Notes: a model not told the origin generated them from the sequence alone. A stretch of DNA of 64,000 bases from Streptomyces platensis (GCF_008704855.1 NZ_CP023691.1:1984001-2048000); one strand, 5' to 3'; positions 7,377 through 16,771 are shown, counted from the stretch's first letter. A program made the numbers and translations.

Positions 7377-8483
7377 CTACGGCCGGTTGACCCCGCGTCC
7401 GAGGGGCTTGGTGCCCGGAGGCGGTGGGGTCCGGCCCGCCTGGCCGAGGGTTGCGGCGGGGCGTACGCTCGCGGTCCCGAAGCGTGCCCTGGCGCGGTCG
7501 ACGGCGGCCTCGATGCGGTGCGCCTTGTCGTCGGACGGGTCGAAGGTCAGCTGGCGTGCGGCGCGTTCGGCGCGGCAGAGGTCCTCCGCGCGCAGTGCCA
7601 CGGAGCGTACTCGCGCCCGCTGAAGTCCGAGCGCGGCGTGCAGCGCATAGGCCGCATCGGTCAGTGCGGGACCGTGCGCGGTCGGTCCGTCCAGCCGCCG
7701 GGTGCGGGTCGTGGTGGAGCGGTCGGCATAGCGGACGGTGAGGGTGAGCGCGCGGGCCACCTGCCCGCTCGCACGCATCCGGGCACCGAGGCCGTCGGCG
7801 AGCGAGAGCAGCGCCCGGCGGCGCCTGGCCGGGTCCAACTCGTCGTGGACGAAGCGGTGTTCGGCACCCATCGAGCGGGCCGCGGCGTTGGGCGTCACCG
7901 GCGTCGGATCGATACCGCGGGCCCGTTCGTACACGATCCGCCCCGTCCTGGCGCCGAGGATCCGCTGGAGGGTCGCGGGCGGGGCGGCGGCGACCCGGCC
8001 GACGCTGTCGAGCCCGTACGCACACAGGGCGCGCGCGGTCGCCGGGCCGACACCGTGCAGTGCCGAGACCGGACGGCGGTCGAGGAACGCGGCGACGGCC
8101 GGGGCGCCTTCGGGGACGGCCCGGATCTCCCCGGGCGCCGCCCCCTGGGCCGCCATCCGGGCGAGCAGCGGGTTGGCGCCGATCCCGATCGTGCACCGTA
8201 CGCCGTGCCAGGCCAGGGCGCGCAGCCGCACCAGTTCGGCGAGGCCCGTCGCGTCCCGGTCGAAATAGCGCAGCGCACCACGCACATCCGCCAGCGCGGC
8301 GTCCGGCGGCAGCGCCTCGATCACCGGGGTGAACTGCGCCAGCAGCACCAGCAGTTGTTCGAAGCATCCGGCGCTCACGGGGGTGCCGTCGACGGTCCGG
8401 AACCGGATATGGAGCATGCCCGGCTGCCGCGGGGCGCCGGGCGGATCCGGCGGTGCGGCGGGTGGCCTCGGCGCGGGGGTCAT
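7377..8483 (-). CDS. imuB: ImuB-like inactive Y-family polymerase homologue (mutasome adaptor)
   Basis: 368 residues, Y-family palm, thumb (helix-hairpin-helix HGVGPATARAL) and little finger. The metal ligands of active Pol IV are degraded: the opening strand is MLHIRFRTVDG where DinB has DMD, and the SIDE motif is PPDAALADV, with the glutamate replaced by alanine. That is the ImuB condition: a catalytically dead clamp-binding partner of DnaE2 in translesion mutagenesis. The ATG overlaps the dnaE2 stop as ATGA (8483/8480), so the two are translationally coupled and share the LexA-controlled promoter. The usual third partner, imuA', is not adjacent. An active Pol IV with unusual residues is the less likely alternative. 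Confidence 0.82.
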   Translation of the reverse strand: MTPAPRPPAAPPDPPGAPRQPGMLHIRFRTVDGTPVSAGCFEQLLVLLAQFTPVIEALPPDAALADVRGALRYFDRDATGLAELVRLRALAWHGVRCTIGIGANPLLARMAAQGAAPGEIRAVPEGAPAVAAFLDRRPVSALHGVGPATARALCAYGLDSVGRVAAAPPATLQRILGARTGRIVYERARGIDPTPVTPNAAARSMGAEHRFVHDELDPARRRRALLSLADGLGARMRASGQVARALTLTVRYADRSTTTRTRRLDGPTAHGPALTDAAYALHAALGLQRARVRSVALRAEDLCRAERAARQLTFDPSDDKAHRIEAAVDRARARFGTASVRPAATLGQAGRTPPPPGTKPLGRGVNRP

Positions 8484-11400
8484 CCCGCGCTCCCCGGGCT
8501 GGAGTGCCACAGCTTGCGTCCGGTGGCGGCGCGTTCGCCGGGGGGCTGGAGGTCGGCCCACGGGTGCAGCTCGTAGCCGGTCGTCAGCCGGATGGTGCGG
8601 CCCGGGACGGCGGCCGCCTCGGACTCCCGGTCCGTCCCGGGCTCCGCGCCCGGACGCTGGCCCGGCTCCGCCGCCGGCGCGTCCGGCTCCGCCGCCGGGG
8701 TGTCCGCCTCGGCCGTCCCCGCACCTGCCTCGGCCGACCCCGCGTCCGGCACCTCCGCGAGCCGGGCGGCGACCGCCTCCAGCCCGCCCTCGCGGCGCAG
8801 TTCGGCCAGCTCGGCGAGGTTCCAGGCGGCGGCGCCGACCACGCTGAGGCTGCGCGGACCGCGCCGCTGGACCGTGCCGCGCACCAGCAGCAGCCAGGAG
8901 TGGAAGATCGTGTGCGCACAGGCCGCATGGCTGTCGTCGAAGAAGGCGCAGTCGACCAGTCCGGTGCTGTCGTCCAGGGTGGTGAAGATGACCCGGCGGC
9001 CGGAGCGGATCGGCGGCGTCTGGGTGGCCGCCTTGGCCCCGGCGACCAGCACTGTCTCACCGTGCCGGGCATCGCGCAGCAGCCGGGCCGGCAGCGCGCC
9101 CAGCTCCGCGAGGAACTCCCGGTGGTCGGCCATCAGATGACGGGAGGCGTCCATGCCGAGGACGCCCAGCTCGGCGCTGAGCCGTTCGACCTCGCTGAGG
9201 TCGGGCAGCCCGGCCGGCTCGACCGGATCGACCGGTTCCGCGTCCGCGCCGTCGAGGGCCCGGCCGGGCAGCGTCAGCTGGCCGCCGGGCGCCTGCCGGC
9301 CGCGGTGGTGCAGCTCGGCGAGGTACAGCAGCAGGTCCCGCCGGTTCGCCCCGAAGGCGTCCAACGCGCCCACCCGTGCGAGGCGTTCGGCCACCGCGCG
9401 GCCCGGCCTGGCCCGCTGCCACAGGTCCGGCAGCGAGCGGTAGGGCTGCCCGGCCTCGATCCGCTGCGCCTCGGCCTCGCTCATGCCGTGCACATCGGAG
9501 AGCGCGAGCCGCAGGCCCCAGACCGCGGAGTCCCCCGGGCCGTCGCCACGGGAAGCCGCACCGGACACCAGTTCGATTCGATGAGCGACCGCCGACCGGT
9601 TCACATCCAGCGGCAGCACCGGCACCCCGCGCCGCCGCGCGTCCGCGAGCAGCAGCCGCTTCGGGTACATCCCCGGGTCATGGGTGAGCAGCCCGGCATA
9701 GAAGGCCGCGGGATGGTGTGCCTTGAGCCAGGCGGACTGGTAGGTGGGCACCGCGAAGGCCACCGCGTGCGCCTTGCAGAAGCCGTACGAGCCGAAGGCC
9801 TCGACGATCTCCCAGGTACGCGCGATCACTTCGGGTGCGTACCCGCGCCGCTCGGCGCGCTGCGCGAACCAGGCGCGCACCCGGCCCTGGAGCTCCGGAT
9901 GCGACAGCGCCCGCCGCTTCTCGTCACCCTCGTCCCGCCCGCAGCCCGTCATGATCCGCAGCAGCTCGATGATCTGCTCGTGGAACACCACCACCCCATA
10001 GGTCTCGCGCAGCGGTTCCTCCAGGTCGGGGTGCGGATAGCGGATCGCCTTGCGGCCGTGCCGGGCCTCGATGAAGGGCCGCACCATGTCGGCGGCGACC
10101 GGCCCGGGACGGAAGAGGGAGATGTCGACGACCAGGTCGTGGAAGGTGGCGGGCTGCAACCGGCCGACCAGGTCGCGCTGGCCCGGCGACTCGATCTGGA
10201 AGCAGCCGAGCGTCTCGGTCGAACGGATCAGGTCGTAGGTGGCCGGGTCCCCGGGCGGCACCTGTGCGGGGTCGTCGAGATCGATCCGGCGCCCCGTGGC
10301 CCGGCCGATCTCGGCGACCGCATGCGCCATCGCGGACTGCATCCGCACGCCCAGCACATCGAGCTTGAGCAGACCCATCTCCTCCACGTCGTCCTTGTCG
10401 AACTGCGACATGGCGAAGCCCTCGCCGCTGGTCGGGACGACCGGCGTACGGTCCAGCAGCGTGGCGTCGGAGAGCAGCACCCCGCACGGGTGCATGGCGA
10501 TACCGCGCGGCAGGGCGTCCAGTGCCTCGACCAGCGGCCACAGCCGCTCGCCGCCGGCCTCCCGCACCCCGCGCAGCTCCGGCAGCTCGGCCAGCGCGGC
10601 CCGGGCGTCCCGGGCGCGGATGTGCGGGAAGGCCTTGGCCAGCCGGTCCACCCGCGCCGGGTCCATGCCCAGGGCGGCGCCCACGTCCCGTACGGCGTGC
10701 CGGACGCGATAGGTCTCGGGCATCGAGACGGTGGCGACCCGCTCCGCGCCGAACCGGTCGAAGATCGCGCGGTAGACCTCCAGTCGGCGGGCGGACTCCA
10801 CATCGATGTCGATATCCGGCAGCGCCGCCCGCCGCTCGGACAGAAAACGCTCCATCAGCAGCCCGTGCTCGACCGGATCGGCGTGTGCGATGCCCAGGAG
10901 GTGGTTGACCAGGGAACCCGCGCCGGACCCGCGCGCCGCGACCCGGATGCCCATCTCCCGTATGTCGTCCACGACTTGAGCGACCGTCAGGAAGTACGAG
11001 GGGTAGCCGAGCCGTTCGATGGTGCGCAGCTCGTCGTGCAGCCGCGCCCAGCGTTCACGGTCGTGGTCGTAGCCGCGCAGCACCATCCCGGCGGCGCAGC
11101 GCGAGCGCAGCACCCGGGCGGCGGTGCGCCGGCCCGCGCCGACCAGCCGCGGCTCGGGGAAGTGGATCCGGCCCAGCCCGATGTCGTCCTGCGGATCGAC
11201 CAGGCACTCCCCGGCGGCCTCCTCGGTCATGGCGAGCAGCCGGTGGGCCAGGCCGCGCCGGAAACCGGCCGCCTCGGCGATCCGCCCGGCGGTGTGGCTC
11301 ATCGTGGCGCCGTCCTTGAGCCAGCGTTCCCCGCTGTCCCGGGCCTCGGGCCGGCGCCGGTCCACCGGCACCAGACGGCGGGCGGAGTCCAGGACATCGG

Positions 11401-12091
11401 CGACCGGGCCCTGACCGGGGTCGGCGTAGCGGACCGCGTTGGTCAGGACGGCGCGGAGGCCCTGGTCGACGGCGAAGCCGAGGGTACGGGCGGCCAGCCG
11501 CGGGGAGCCGGGGCCGCTGCCGGGCCGGCCGTGGTCGACGACCTCCAGGCGCAGCGCCTCGCCGTACAGCTCACGCCAGGGGCCGAGGAGCCGCGCGGCA
11601 CGGTCCGGCCGGCCGGCCGCCAGCGCCCGGCCGACCTCGGAGTCCGGCCCGAGCAGCACGGTCAGTCCGTCCGTGGCGGCCTCCAGGGCACTCCACGGGA
11701 GGACGGGCTGCTCCCCCTGCCCGGCGTGGGCGGCCGAGACCAGCCGGCACAGGGCGGCCCAGCCGGCCGCTCCGTCCCGGGCCAGGAAGACGGCACGGGC
11801 GGCGGACTCGTCGAGGAAGGCGCCGCCACGCACCGGGGTGCGGCGGCGCGCGGTGGGCGTGGGCGCCGACGCGCGCTCCGCCACGGCGAGTTCGCTGCCG
11901 AACAGCGGGCGGATACCGGCTTCGGCCGCGGCCTTGGCGAACCGTACGGACCCGGAGAGCCCGTCCCGGTCGGTCAGTGCGAGGGCGTCCATACCGCGCT
12001 CGGCGGCGCGCTCGGCGAGCCGCTCCGGATGGGAGGCGCCGTAGCGCAGGGAGAACCCTGAAGCGGTGTGCAGATGCGTGAACCCGGGCAT
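8480..12091 (-). CDS. dnaE2: Error-prone DNA polymerase III alpha subunit DnaE2 (ImuC)
   Basis: 1203 residues. An N-terminal PHP domain (FTHLHTASGFSLRYGASHPE) leads into the C-family polymerase palm with the acidic catalytic motif PDIDIDVE near 425-432, fingers, a helix-hairpin-helix region and an OB fold. DnaE2 is the low-fidelity, damage-induced paralogue of DnaE1; it copies past lesions together with ImuB. The ATG at 12091 has a perfect AGGAGGTG site and yields the conserved N-terminus; ORF extension upstream is not needed. A LexA-type box lies 77 bp upstream. The C-terminus carries an extra Ala/Pro/Glu-rich tail of about 70 residues before a short conserved end, probably a flexible tether. 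imuB follows by ATGA overlap. Confidence 0.93.
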   Translation of the reverse strand: MPGFTHLHTASGFSLRYGASHPERLAERAAERGMDALALTDRDGLSGSVRFAKAAAEAGIRPLFGSELAVAERASAPTPTARRRTPVRGGAFLDESAARAVFLARDGAAGWAALCRLVSAAHAGQGEQPVLPWSALEAATDGLTVLLGPDSEVGRALAAGRPDRAARLLGPWRELYGEALRLEVVDHGRPGSGPGSPRLAARTLGFAVDQGLRAVLTNAVRYADPGQGPVADVLDSARRLVPVDRRRPEARDSGERWLKDGATMSHTAGRIAEAAGFRRGLAHRLLAMTEEAAGECLVDPQDDIGLGRIHFPEPRLVGAGRRTAARVLRSRCAAGMVLRGYDHDRERWARLHDELRTIERLGYPSYFLTVAQVVDDIREMGIRVAARGSGAGSLVNHLLGIAHADPVEHGLLMERFLSERRAALPDIDIDVESARRLEVYRAIFDRFGAERVATVSMPETYRVRHAVRDVGAALGMDPARVDRLAKAFPHIRARDARAALAELPELRGVREAGGERLWPLVEALDALPRGIAMHPCGVLLSDATLLDRTPVVPTSGEGFAMSQFDKDDVEEMGLLKLDVLGVRMQSAMAHAVAEIGRATGRRIDLDDPAQVPPGDPATYDLIRSTETLGCFQIESPGQRDLVGRLQPATFHDLVVDISLFRPGPVAADMVRPFIEARHGRKAIRYPHPDLEEPLRETYGVVVFHEQIIELLRIMTGCGRDEGDEKRRALSHPELQGRVRAWFAQRAERRGYAPEVIARTWEIVEAFGSYGFCKAHAVAFAVPTYQSAWLKAHHPAAFYAGLLTHDPGMYPKRLLLADARRRGVPVLPLDVNRSAVAHRIELVSGAASRGDGPGDSAVWGLRLALSDVHGMSEAEAQRIEAGQPYRSLPDLWQRARPGRAVAERLARVGALDAFGANRRDLLLYLAELHHRGRQAPGGQLTLPGRALDGADAEPVDPVEPAGLPDLSEVERLSAELGVLGMDASRHLMADHREFLAELGALPARLLRDARHGETVLVAGAKAATQTPPIRSGRRVIFTTLDDSTGLVDCAFFDDSHAACAHTIFHSWLLLVRGTVQRRGPRSLSVVGAAAWNLAELAELRREGGLEAVAARLAEVPDAGSAEAGAGTAEADTPAAEPDAPAAEPGQRPGAEPGTDRESEAAAVPGRTIRLTTGYELHPWADLQPPGERAATGRKLWHSSPGSAG

Positions 12092-12167
12092 CCGCACCTC
12101 CTGCACCTCATCCGCCCCCCGGCTGACCTTGCGTCCCCCGTTCCTCCTCTCCACCATAACCCGCGCA

Positions 12168-12183
12168 TCGAACATTCGTACGA
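12168..12183 (-). promoter_or_regulatory. LexA (SOS) box controlling dnaE2-imuB
   Basis: TCGAAC-N4-GTACGA differs at one base from the actinobacterial/Gram-positive LexA dyad TCGAAC-N4-GTTCGA. It sits 77 bp before the dnaE2 start, as expected for a damage-inducible translesion operon. Confidence 0.8.
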
Positions 12184-12311
12184 AGACATGCCGGGAGGCC
12201 GGTCACCGATCCGCCGATCAGCCCCACCGATCTGCGCAGCTTTGCCGCCAACCGGAAGATAAGGGAGCAAAAGCACCGGACCGGCAGCCGAAGTGTGGCG
12301 AGGAGCGAGTC

Positions 12312-13334
12312 ATGGCCACGACGGACGACGGCACCCGCACCACCTTCCTCGGGGAGGTGAAGAGCGCGGTGACGCCGCATGCCTCGCTGCTGGTGCTCGG
12401 CGTCCTGGGGCTGGTGATCGCGTTCATCACGTCGTACACCGGCGCCTTCCACCACCCCGCGCCGGCCGATGTACCGCTCGGTGTCGTCGCTCCCCCACAG
12501 GCCAGGGCGCAACTGGTGGGCAAACTGGACCGGCTGCCGGGCTCTCCTCTGGACCCGCGCGCACTGCCCTCCGAACGGGCCGCCCGGCAGCAGCTCGCGG
12601 ACCGGACCATCGACGGCGCACTGATCGTCAACCCCCGCGGGAGCACCGACCGGCTGCTGGTGGCCGGCGGTGGCGGCGCCTCCCTCGCCCAGGCGGTCGA
12701 ACTGGTCGTCCGCTCGGCCGAGAAGGCCCAACACCGCACCGTCCGCACGGTCGACGTGGCCCCCGCCGCCGCGGGCGACAGCCGCAGCCTGTCGTCCTTC
12801 TACCTCGTCGTCGGCTGGTGCGTCGGCGGCTATCTGTGCGCCGCGATCCTCGCGATCAGCGCCGGCGCGCGCCCCTCGAACGGGCACCGGGCGGTCATCC
12901 GGCTGGCCGCGCTCGCCGTCTACGCGCTCGCCGCCGGGCTGGCCGGCGCGATCATCGTCGGGCCGGTCCTCGGTGCCCTGCCCGGCACCTTCTTCGGGCT
13001 GTGGGGGCTGGGCGCCCTGACCGTCTTCGCGGTGGGCGCCACCACCCTGGCCTGCCAGGCCCTGCTGGGCATCCTCGGCATCGGCCTGGCGATCCTGCTG
13101 ATCGTCATCCTCGGCAACCCGAGCGCGGGCGGCGCCTACCCCTATCCGCTGCTGCCCCCGTTCTGGCGCGCCATCGGCCCCGCCCTCCCACCGGGCGCGG
13201 GCACCTGGACGGCACGCTCCCTCGCCTACTTCCGCGGCAACGCGATCACCGGCCCGCTCCTGGTGCTCGCCGCCTGGGCGGTGGGCGGCACCCTGCTCAC
13301 CCTGGCTCTGTCGATCTTCCGCAAGAAGGGCTAG
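12312..13334 (+). CDS. Six-helix membrane protein of the ABC-2/YhgE-Pip type
   Basis: 340 residues. One transmembrane segment near the N-terminus (about 25-47) is followed by an extracytoplasmic domain of ~120 residues and then a C-terminal block of about five helices. This is the layout of half-size YhgE/Pip or DUF3533-like proteins related to ABC-2 permeases. No ATPase is adjacent, so an export role is only inferred. Start: ATG with AGGAG 6 nt upstream. It is divergent from dnaE2, so the LexA box at 12168-12183 lies about 130 bp upstream of this gene too and could conceivably affect it. Confidence 0.65.
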   Translation: MATTDDGTRTTFLGEVKSAVTPHASLLVLGVLGLVIAFITSYTGAFHHPAPADVPLGVVAPPQARAQLVGKLDRLPGSPLDPRALPSERAARQQLADRTIDGALIVNPRGSTDRLLVAGGGGASLAQAVELVVRSAEKAQHRTVRTVDVAPAAAGDSRSLSSFYLVVGWCVGGYLCAAILAISAGARPSNGHRAVIRLAALAVYALAAGLAGAIIVGPVLGALPGTFFGLWGLGALTVFAVGATTLACQALLGILGIGLAILLIVILGNPSAGGAYPYPLLPPFWRAIGPALPPGAGTWTARSLAYFRGNAITGPLLVLAAWAVGGTLLTLALSIFRKKG

Positions 13335-13400
13335 AACCCGTCATGACCCTCCCCGCCGGCCGGCGCAGCGCCTGAGCAACCGCGCCCCGGCGGGCAGCCG

Positions 13401-13431
13401 AGCCCGGCCGCCGGCCCCGCCCGGCCGGGTT
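13401..13431. terminator. Bidirectional terminator
   Basis: AGCCCGGCCG (13401-13410) pairs with CGGCCGGGTT (13422-13431), one G-T pair, between convergent genes. Confidence 0.55.
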
Positions 13432-13450
13432 CGCGGCCCCCGCCCCTGGC

Positions 13451-14221
13451 TCACATATGCGTGCCGCCGTCGATCCGTATCTCCGTGCCGGTGATGAACG
13501 CGCCGTCCCGCGAGGCGAGCATCGCGATGACCCCGGCGACCGTCTCCGGGCCGGCGAAGCCCTCCCCGATGGCCGGGAAGAGCTTGGTGAACAGGGTCAT
13601 GTCGGCGTCCTCGGGCAGCCCCGGCACCGGGCCGCTGGTCATGCCGCTGGCGATGGAGCCCGGCGCCACACACACCGCGCGCAGCCCCTGCTTGCTGTAC
13701 TCGCTCGCGATGGCGTGCGTCATGGACTGGATGCCGCCCTTGCTCGCCGCGTACGCCGACATGTACGGGTGCGCGAACGAGGCCGACGTGGAGCTGAAGT
13801 TGACCACGACCGGCGCCTCGCCCTCCAGGAGCGCGGGCAGCGACTCACGGATCATCAGGAAGGTGCCGGTCAGATTGATCGTGAGGACCTGGTTGAAGAG
13901 GTCCAGGCCGGTCTCGTGGGTGTGTGCGGCACGCAGGATGCCGGCCGCGTTGACCAGCACGTCCAGCCCGCCGAGGGTGGCCACCGCCGAGGCGACGCCC
14001 GCACGGACCGCCGCCTCGTCGGCCACGTCCAGCACCACGGTCTCCAGCCGGCCGTCGGTGCCCTCCGCGGCGGCCCGGTCGGCGGTGATCCGCAGGCCCG
14101 CGGCGTCGACATCCGCCGCCACCACCCGGCCGCCCTCGGCGAGGATCCGGTGGACCGTCGCCTGTCCGATGCCCGAACCGGCACCGGTGATCAGTGCGCG
14201 GCGTCCGTCAAAGCGATGCAT
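13451..14221 (-). CDS. Short-chain dehydrogenase/reductase (classical SDR)
   Basis: 256 residues, standard length. The Rossmann motif is ITGAGSGIG near residue 10, the structural NAG motif appears as VNAAGI, the catalytic Ser lies in NFSSTSA and the catalytic Tyr/Lys pair in YAASKGG. An acidic residue at the end of strand 2 (AADVDAAG) suggests NAD(H). Substrate unknown. GGAG about 8 nt before the ATG supports the start. The divergent TetR gene and the dyads in the gap point to one regulator-enzyme unit responding to a small carbonyl or alcohol compound. Confidence 0.88.
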   Translation of the reverse strand: MHRFDGRRALITGAGSGIGQATVHRILAEGGRVVAADVDAAGLRITADRAAAEGTDGRLETVVLDVADEAAVRAGVASAVATLGGLDVLVNAAGILRAAHTHETGLDLFNQVLTINLTGTFLMIRESLPALLEGEAPVVVNFSSTSASFAHPYMSAYAASKGGIQSMTHAIASEYSKQGLRAVCVAPGSIASGMTSGPVPGLPEDADMTLFTKLFPAIGEGFAGPETVAGVIAMLASRDGAFITGTEIRIDGGTHM

Positions 14222-14266
14222 GGCCCAGCTCCGTTCTCGAGGTACCCGGGCACGCTAACCCGCATC

Positions 14267-14299
14267 TGGCACACCATGCCACTCGCGCCTGCCATGCCA
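14267..14299. promoter_or_regulatory. Candidate TetR operator between SDR and TetR genes
   Basis: TGGCACACCATGCCA (14267-14281) has 5-bp arms. Nine bases on, TGCCATGCCA (14290-14299) repeats the half-site. Both lie between the two divergent starts. Confidence 0.45.
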
Positions 14300-14328
14300 C
14301 CCTGACACACACTCCCTACACTGAAGCC

Positions 14329-15033
14329 ATGCCGACCGCACCCCGCTCCACCCCGCCGCCCCGCCGCTCGCTCACCGAGCGGCGCAAGGCCGAGACCCAG
14401 CTGGAGATCGCCCGTACCGCGGCGGCCCTGTTCACGGAGCACGGCGCCGCCGTGACCGCCGAGGAGATCGCCCGCACCTCCGGGGTCGCGCTGCGCACCT
14501 TCTACCGCTACTTCCGCACCAAGGAGGACGCGGTGGTGCCACTGCTGGCCAACGGGGTGCGGGAGTGGCTCGACGATCTGGCCGCGCCGCCGGCCGGCCC
14601 GGACACCCTCCCCGTACGCGAGGTGCTGGAGCGGGCGGCCCGCCGGGCCCTGACCCCCGCCGACGAGCCGGCCGCCGAGGCGCTTCGCTGGACCCGCGGG
14701 CTGCTGCGGGCGATGCCGGACGATCCGGCGCTGCGCGCGGTCTGGCACCGGGTCCATCACGACTCCGAGGAGGCGCTGCGGCCGGTCCTGGCGCGGCTGA
14801 CCGGTGCGGACCCGTGGGCGGTGCGGCTGGCCGCGGCCGCCGCGAACACCGCGATGCGGCTCGCGGTGGAGGAGTGGGCGGCGGGAGACGCGGCGCCGGA
14901 CGGGCCGCGGGGGCCTGCCGCGTCGGCAGTGCGGGCCATGCGGGCGCTGACGGGGGGACTGCCGGAACTGGACGCACCGTACCGGGCATACACGGGGAAC
15001 GGGCGGGAAAACGGGGAGGCCCCGGGCCGGTAA
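14329..15033 (+). CDS. TetR-family transcriptional regulator
   Basis: 234 residues. The DNA-binding domain begins RRKAETQLEIARTAAALFTE and contains TAEEIARTSGVALRTFYRYF, an unambiguous TetR helix-turn-helix. The C-terminal domain is Arg/Ala-rich with no recognised ligand class, and the last ~25 residues look disordered. It faces the SDR gene across ~107 bp holding TGGCA/TGCCA half-sites, so it probably represses the SDR and itself. The ATG at 14329 gives the normal N-terminal length for the family. Confidence 0.86.
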   Translation: MPTAPRSTPPPRRSLTERRKAETQLEIARTAAALFTEHGAAVTAEEIARTSGVALRTFYRYFRTKEDAVVPLLANGVREWLDDLAAPPAGPDTLPVREVLERAARRALTPADEPAAEALRWTRGLLRAMPDDPALRAVWHRVHHDSEEALRPVLARLTGADPWAVRLAAAAANTAMRLAVEEWAAGDAAPDGPRGPAASAVRAMRALTGGLPELDAPYRAYTGNGRENGEAPGR

Positions 15034-15402
15034 GGCGACCCGCGGGCGGCCGGTTCTTACCTCTCCGGACGCCCCGGGCAGCACGGAGGGACCCTCCGGC
15101 CCCCCTCTTCGGCCAATCGCCGGAGATCCAACCCCGCCCGAACGACCGGTCGGCGGCCGGATTGCTTCGTTCCGTGGCCGATCACCCGTTGCCCGGGGCA
15201 TACCGGCAGCGGCATCCCCGCTGGCCGCACACCGCTTCGGCCCGGCCGCCCGGTGCCACCCCCGGCTGGTTCACGCCATTACTCTCAGCTTTCATCTAAC
15301 GACTCAAAGTGATCGCTCCTTGCCCACTCGAGATGCTTTCGGGGTGCGGTTGGGCCAGACTCCGGTCCGGTATCTGCACCTTCGAGCAAGGGAGTGTTCG
15401 TC
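15034..15402. other. Intergenic region upstream of the SSI gene
   Basis: No gene recognised. The last ~130 bp, from 15275, are more AT-rich and probably hold the promoter of the inhibitor gene. No clear terminator or operator was found. Confidence 0.5.
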
Positions 15403-15843
15403 ATGCGGTACATCACTGGGGCTGTTGCGCTCGGCGCGGCACTGGTCCTGGGCACGCTCGCCACCACCGCGCACGCCGTCGCCGCACCGGCGCAGCCCAC
15501 GCGGACCGGCGGGCTCTACGCCCCCACGGCACTGGTGCTGACGGCCGGCCAGGGCGAAAGCCGCGCGACCGCCACGGTGCAGCGCGCCGTGACGCTCAGC
15601 TGCATGCCGGGGGCGACCGGCAGCCACCCGAACCCGAAAGCCGCCTGCGCCGAACTGCGCACGGTGGCCGGTGACTTCAACGCGGTGACCACCGCCCCGT
15701 CCGACCGGCTGTGCACCAGGGAGTGGAACCCCTTCGTAGTCACCGCCGACGGCGTGTGGCAGGGCAAGCGGGTCTCGTACACCTACACCTTCGCCAACTC
15801 CTGCGCGATGGCCGACGGCATCGGCGCGGTCTTCGACTTCTGA
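15403..15843 (+). CDS. Subtilisin inhibitor-like protein (SSI family, inhibitor I16), Arg at P1
   Basis: 146-residue secreted inhibitor. A signal peptide ends near AHAVA. The mature part starts LYAPTALVLT as in classical SSI, keeps two disulfide pairs (C..C in SCMPG..AACAEL and LCTREWNP..FANSC) and the conserved ADGVWQGKRVSYTYTF strand. Aligning LCTREWNP with the SSI reactive loop CPMVYDP puts Arg at P1 and Glu at P1'. That predicts preference for trypsin-like proteases rather than subtilisin; P1 Arg/Lys is known in several Streptomyces homologues. It is a neighbour of two streptogrisins, but those are chymotrypsin-like or broad, so they need not be targets. ATG 15403 has AAGGGAG upstream. 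Confidence 0.93.
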   Translation: MRYITGAVALGAALVLGTLATTAHAVAAPAQPTRTGGLYAPTALVLTAGQGESRATATVQRAVTLSCMPGATGSHPNPKAACAELRTVAGDFNAVTTAPSDRLCTREWNPFVVTADGVWQGKRVSYTYTFANSCAMADGIGAVFDF

Positions 15844-15860
15844 CCGGACCGTCGCGTCAG

Positions 15861-15892
15861 ATCCCCGGGCACCGGACGCGGTGCCCGGGGAT
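15861..15892 (+). terminator. Strong intrinsic terminator after the SSI gene
   Basis: ATCCCCGGGCACC (15861-15873) pairs perfectly over 13 bp with 15880-15892, 6-nt loop, followed by TTTCGC. Confidence 0.85.
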
Positions 15893-15933
15893 TTCGCATG
15901 GGGTGGGGCTTTGACGGCGCCTGGAGTCGGCGC

Positions 15934-16761
15934 ATGACCGCTCCCGACACCGCTCCCGAATCCGCCCCGGACTCCGTTCGCCCGCACGGCGCGGGCGTCG
16001 CCGTGCTCTCCGATATCCATGCCGTGCTGCCGGCGCTGGAGGCGGTGCTCGCCGAGCCGGACGTCCGGGCCGCCGACCGCATCGTGCTGACCGGTGACCT
16101 GCTCGCCGGGCCGCTCCCCCGTCAGACCCTGGCGCGGCTGCGCGCCCTGGGCGACCGGGCGGTGTGGATCAGCGGCAACGCCGACCGCGAGATGGCCGCC
16201 GCCCGGCCGGGGAACGAGCCGGGAGATCCGATGGATGCCTGGGCGGCGGGTCAACTGGGCCCGGACGAGCGGGAGTTCCTGGGCTCGCTGCCCGCCACCG
16301 TGACGCTGGAGGTACCCGGGCTCGGGCCGGTCCTCTTCTGCCATGCCACCCCGCGCGACGACACCGAGATCGCGCTGGTCGACTCCCGGCCGGAGCGCTG
16401 GGCGGAGGTGCTGGCGGGGGTGCCCGATGCCGTCCGCACGGTGGTCTGCGGGCACACCCATATGCCGTTCGTCCGGTTCACCCACGGGCGGCTGGTGGTC
16501 AACCCGGGGAGCGTCGGCATGCCGTACGGCCGGCCGGGCGCCCCTTGGGCGCTGCTGGGGCCGGGCGGCGGAGCGGTCACGCTGCGGCATACGGCCTTCG
16601 ATCACGAGGCGGCCTGCGCCCGGATCGCCCGGGAATCGGACTCTCCGTCGGCGGCCGCGTGGGCGGATACCTATGTCCGGGCCCGGTGTTCCGCCGAGGA
16701 GGCACTGGCGGCGTTCGGGCCGGGCGACGGCCGGAACACCGCCCCGGGCACGGACGGCTGA
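15934..16761 (+). CDS. Calcineurin-like metallophosphoesterase (YfcE type)
   Basis: 275 residues. The dimetal motifs appear in order: LSDIH (26-29), TGDLLAG (GD at 54-55), SGNADRE, and GHTHMPF with a following NPGSVGMP. That is the YfcE/MJ0936 group, small cytoplasmic phosphodiesterases with uncertain physiological substrates. The C-terminal ~60 residues (VRARCSAEEALAAFG) are an extension seen in actinobacterial members. ATG 15934 has GGAG 7 nt upstream. Single-gene transcript bounded by hairpins on both sides. Confidence 0.83.
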   Translation: MTAPDTAPESAPDSVRPHGAGVAVLSDIHAVLPALEAVLAEPDVRAADRIVLTGDLLAGPLPRQTLARLRALGDRAVWISGNADREMAAARPGNEPGDPMDAWAAGQLGPDEREFLGSLPATVTLEVPGLGPVLFCHATPRDDTEIALVDSRPERWAEVLAGVPDAVRTVVCGHTHMPFVRFTHGRLVVNPGSVGMPYGRPGAPWALLGPGGGAVTLRHTAFDHEAACARIARESDSPSAAAWADTYVRARCSAEEALAAFGPGDGRNTAPGTDG

Positions 16762-16771
16762 GCGCCGCGGG

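Noticed and set aside
8453..12061. Very long open frame antisense to dnaE2 (plus strand)
   Set aside because: Product is low-complexity Arg/Gly/Ala/Gln sequence produced by high GC at third positions; dnaE2 on the other strand has full family conservation.
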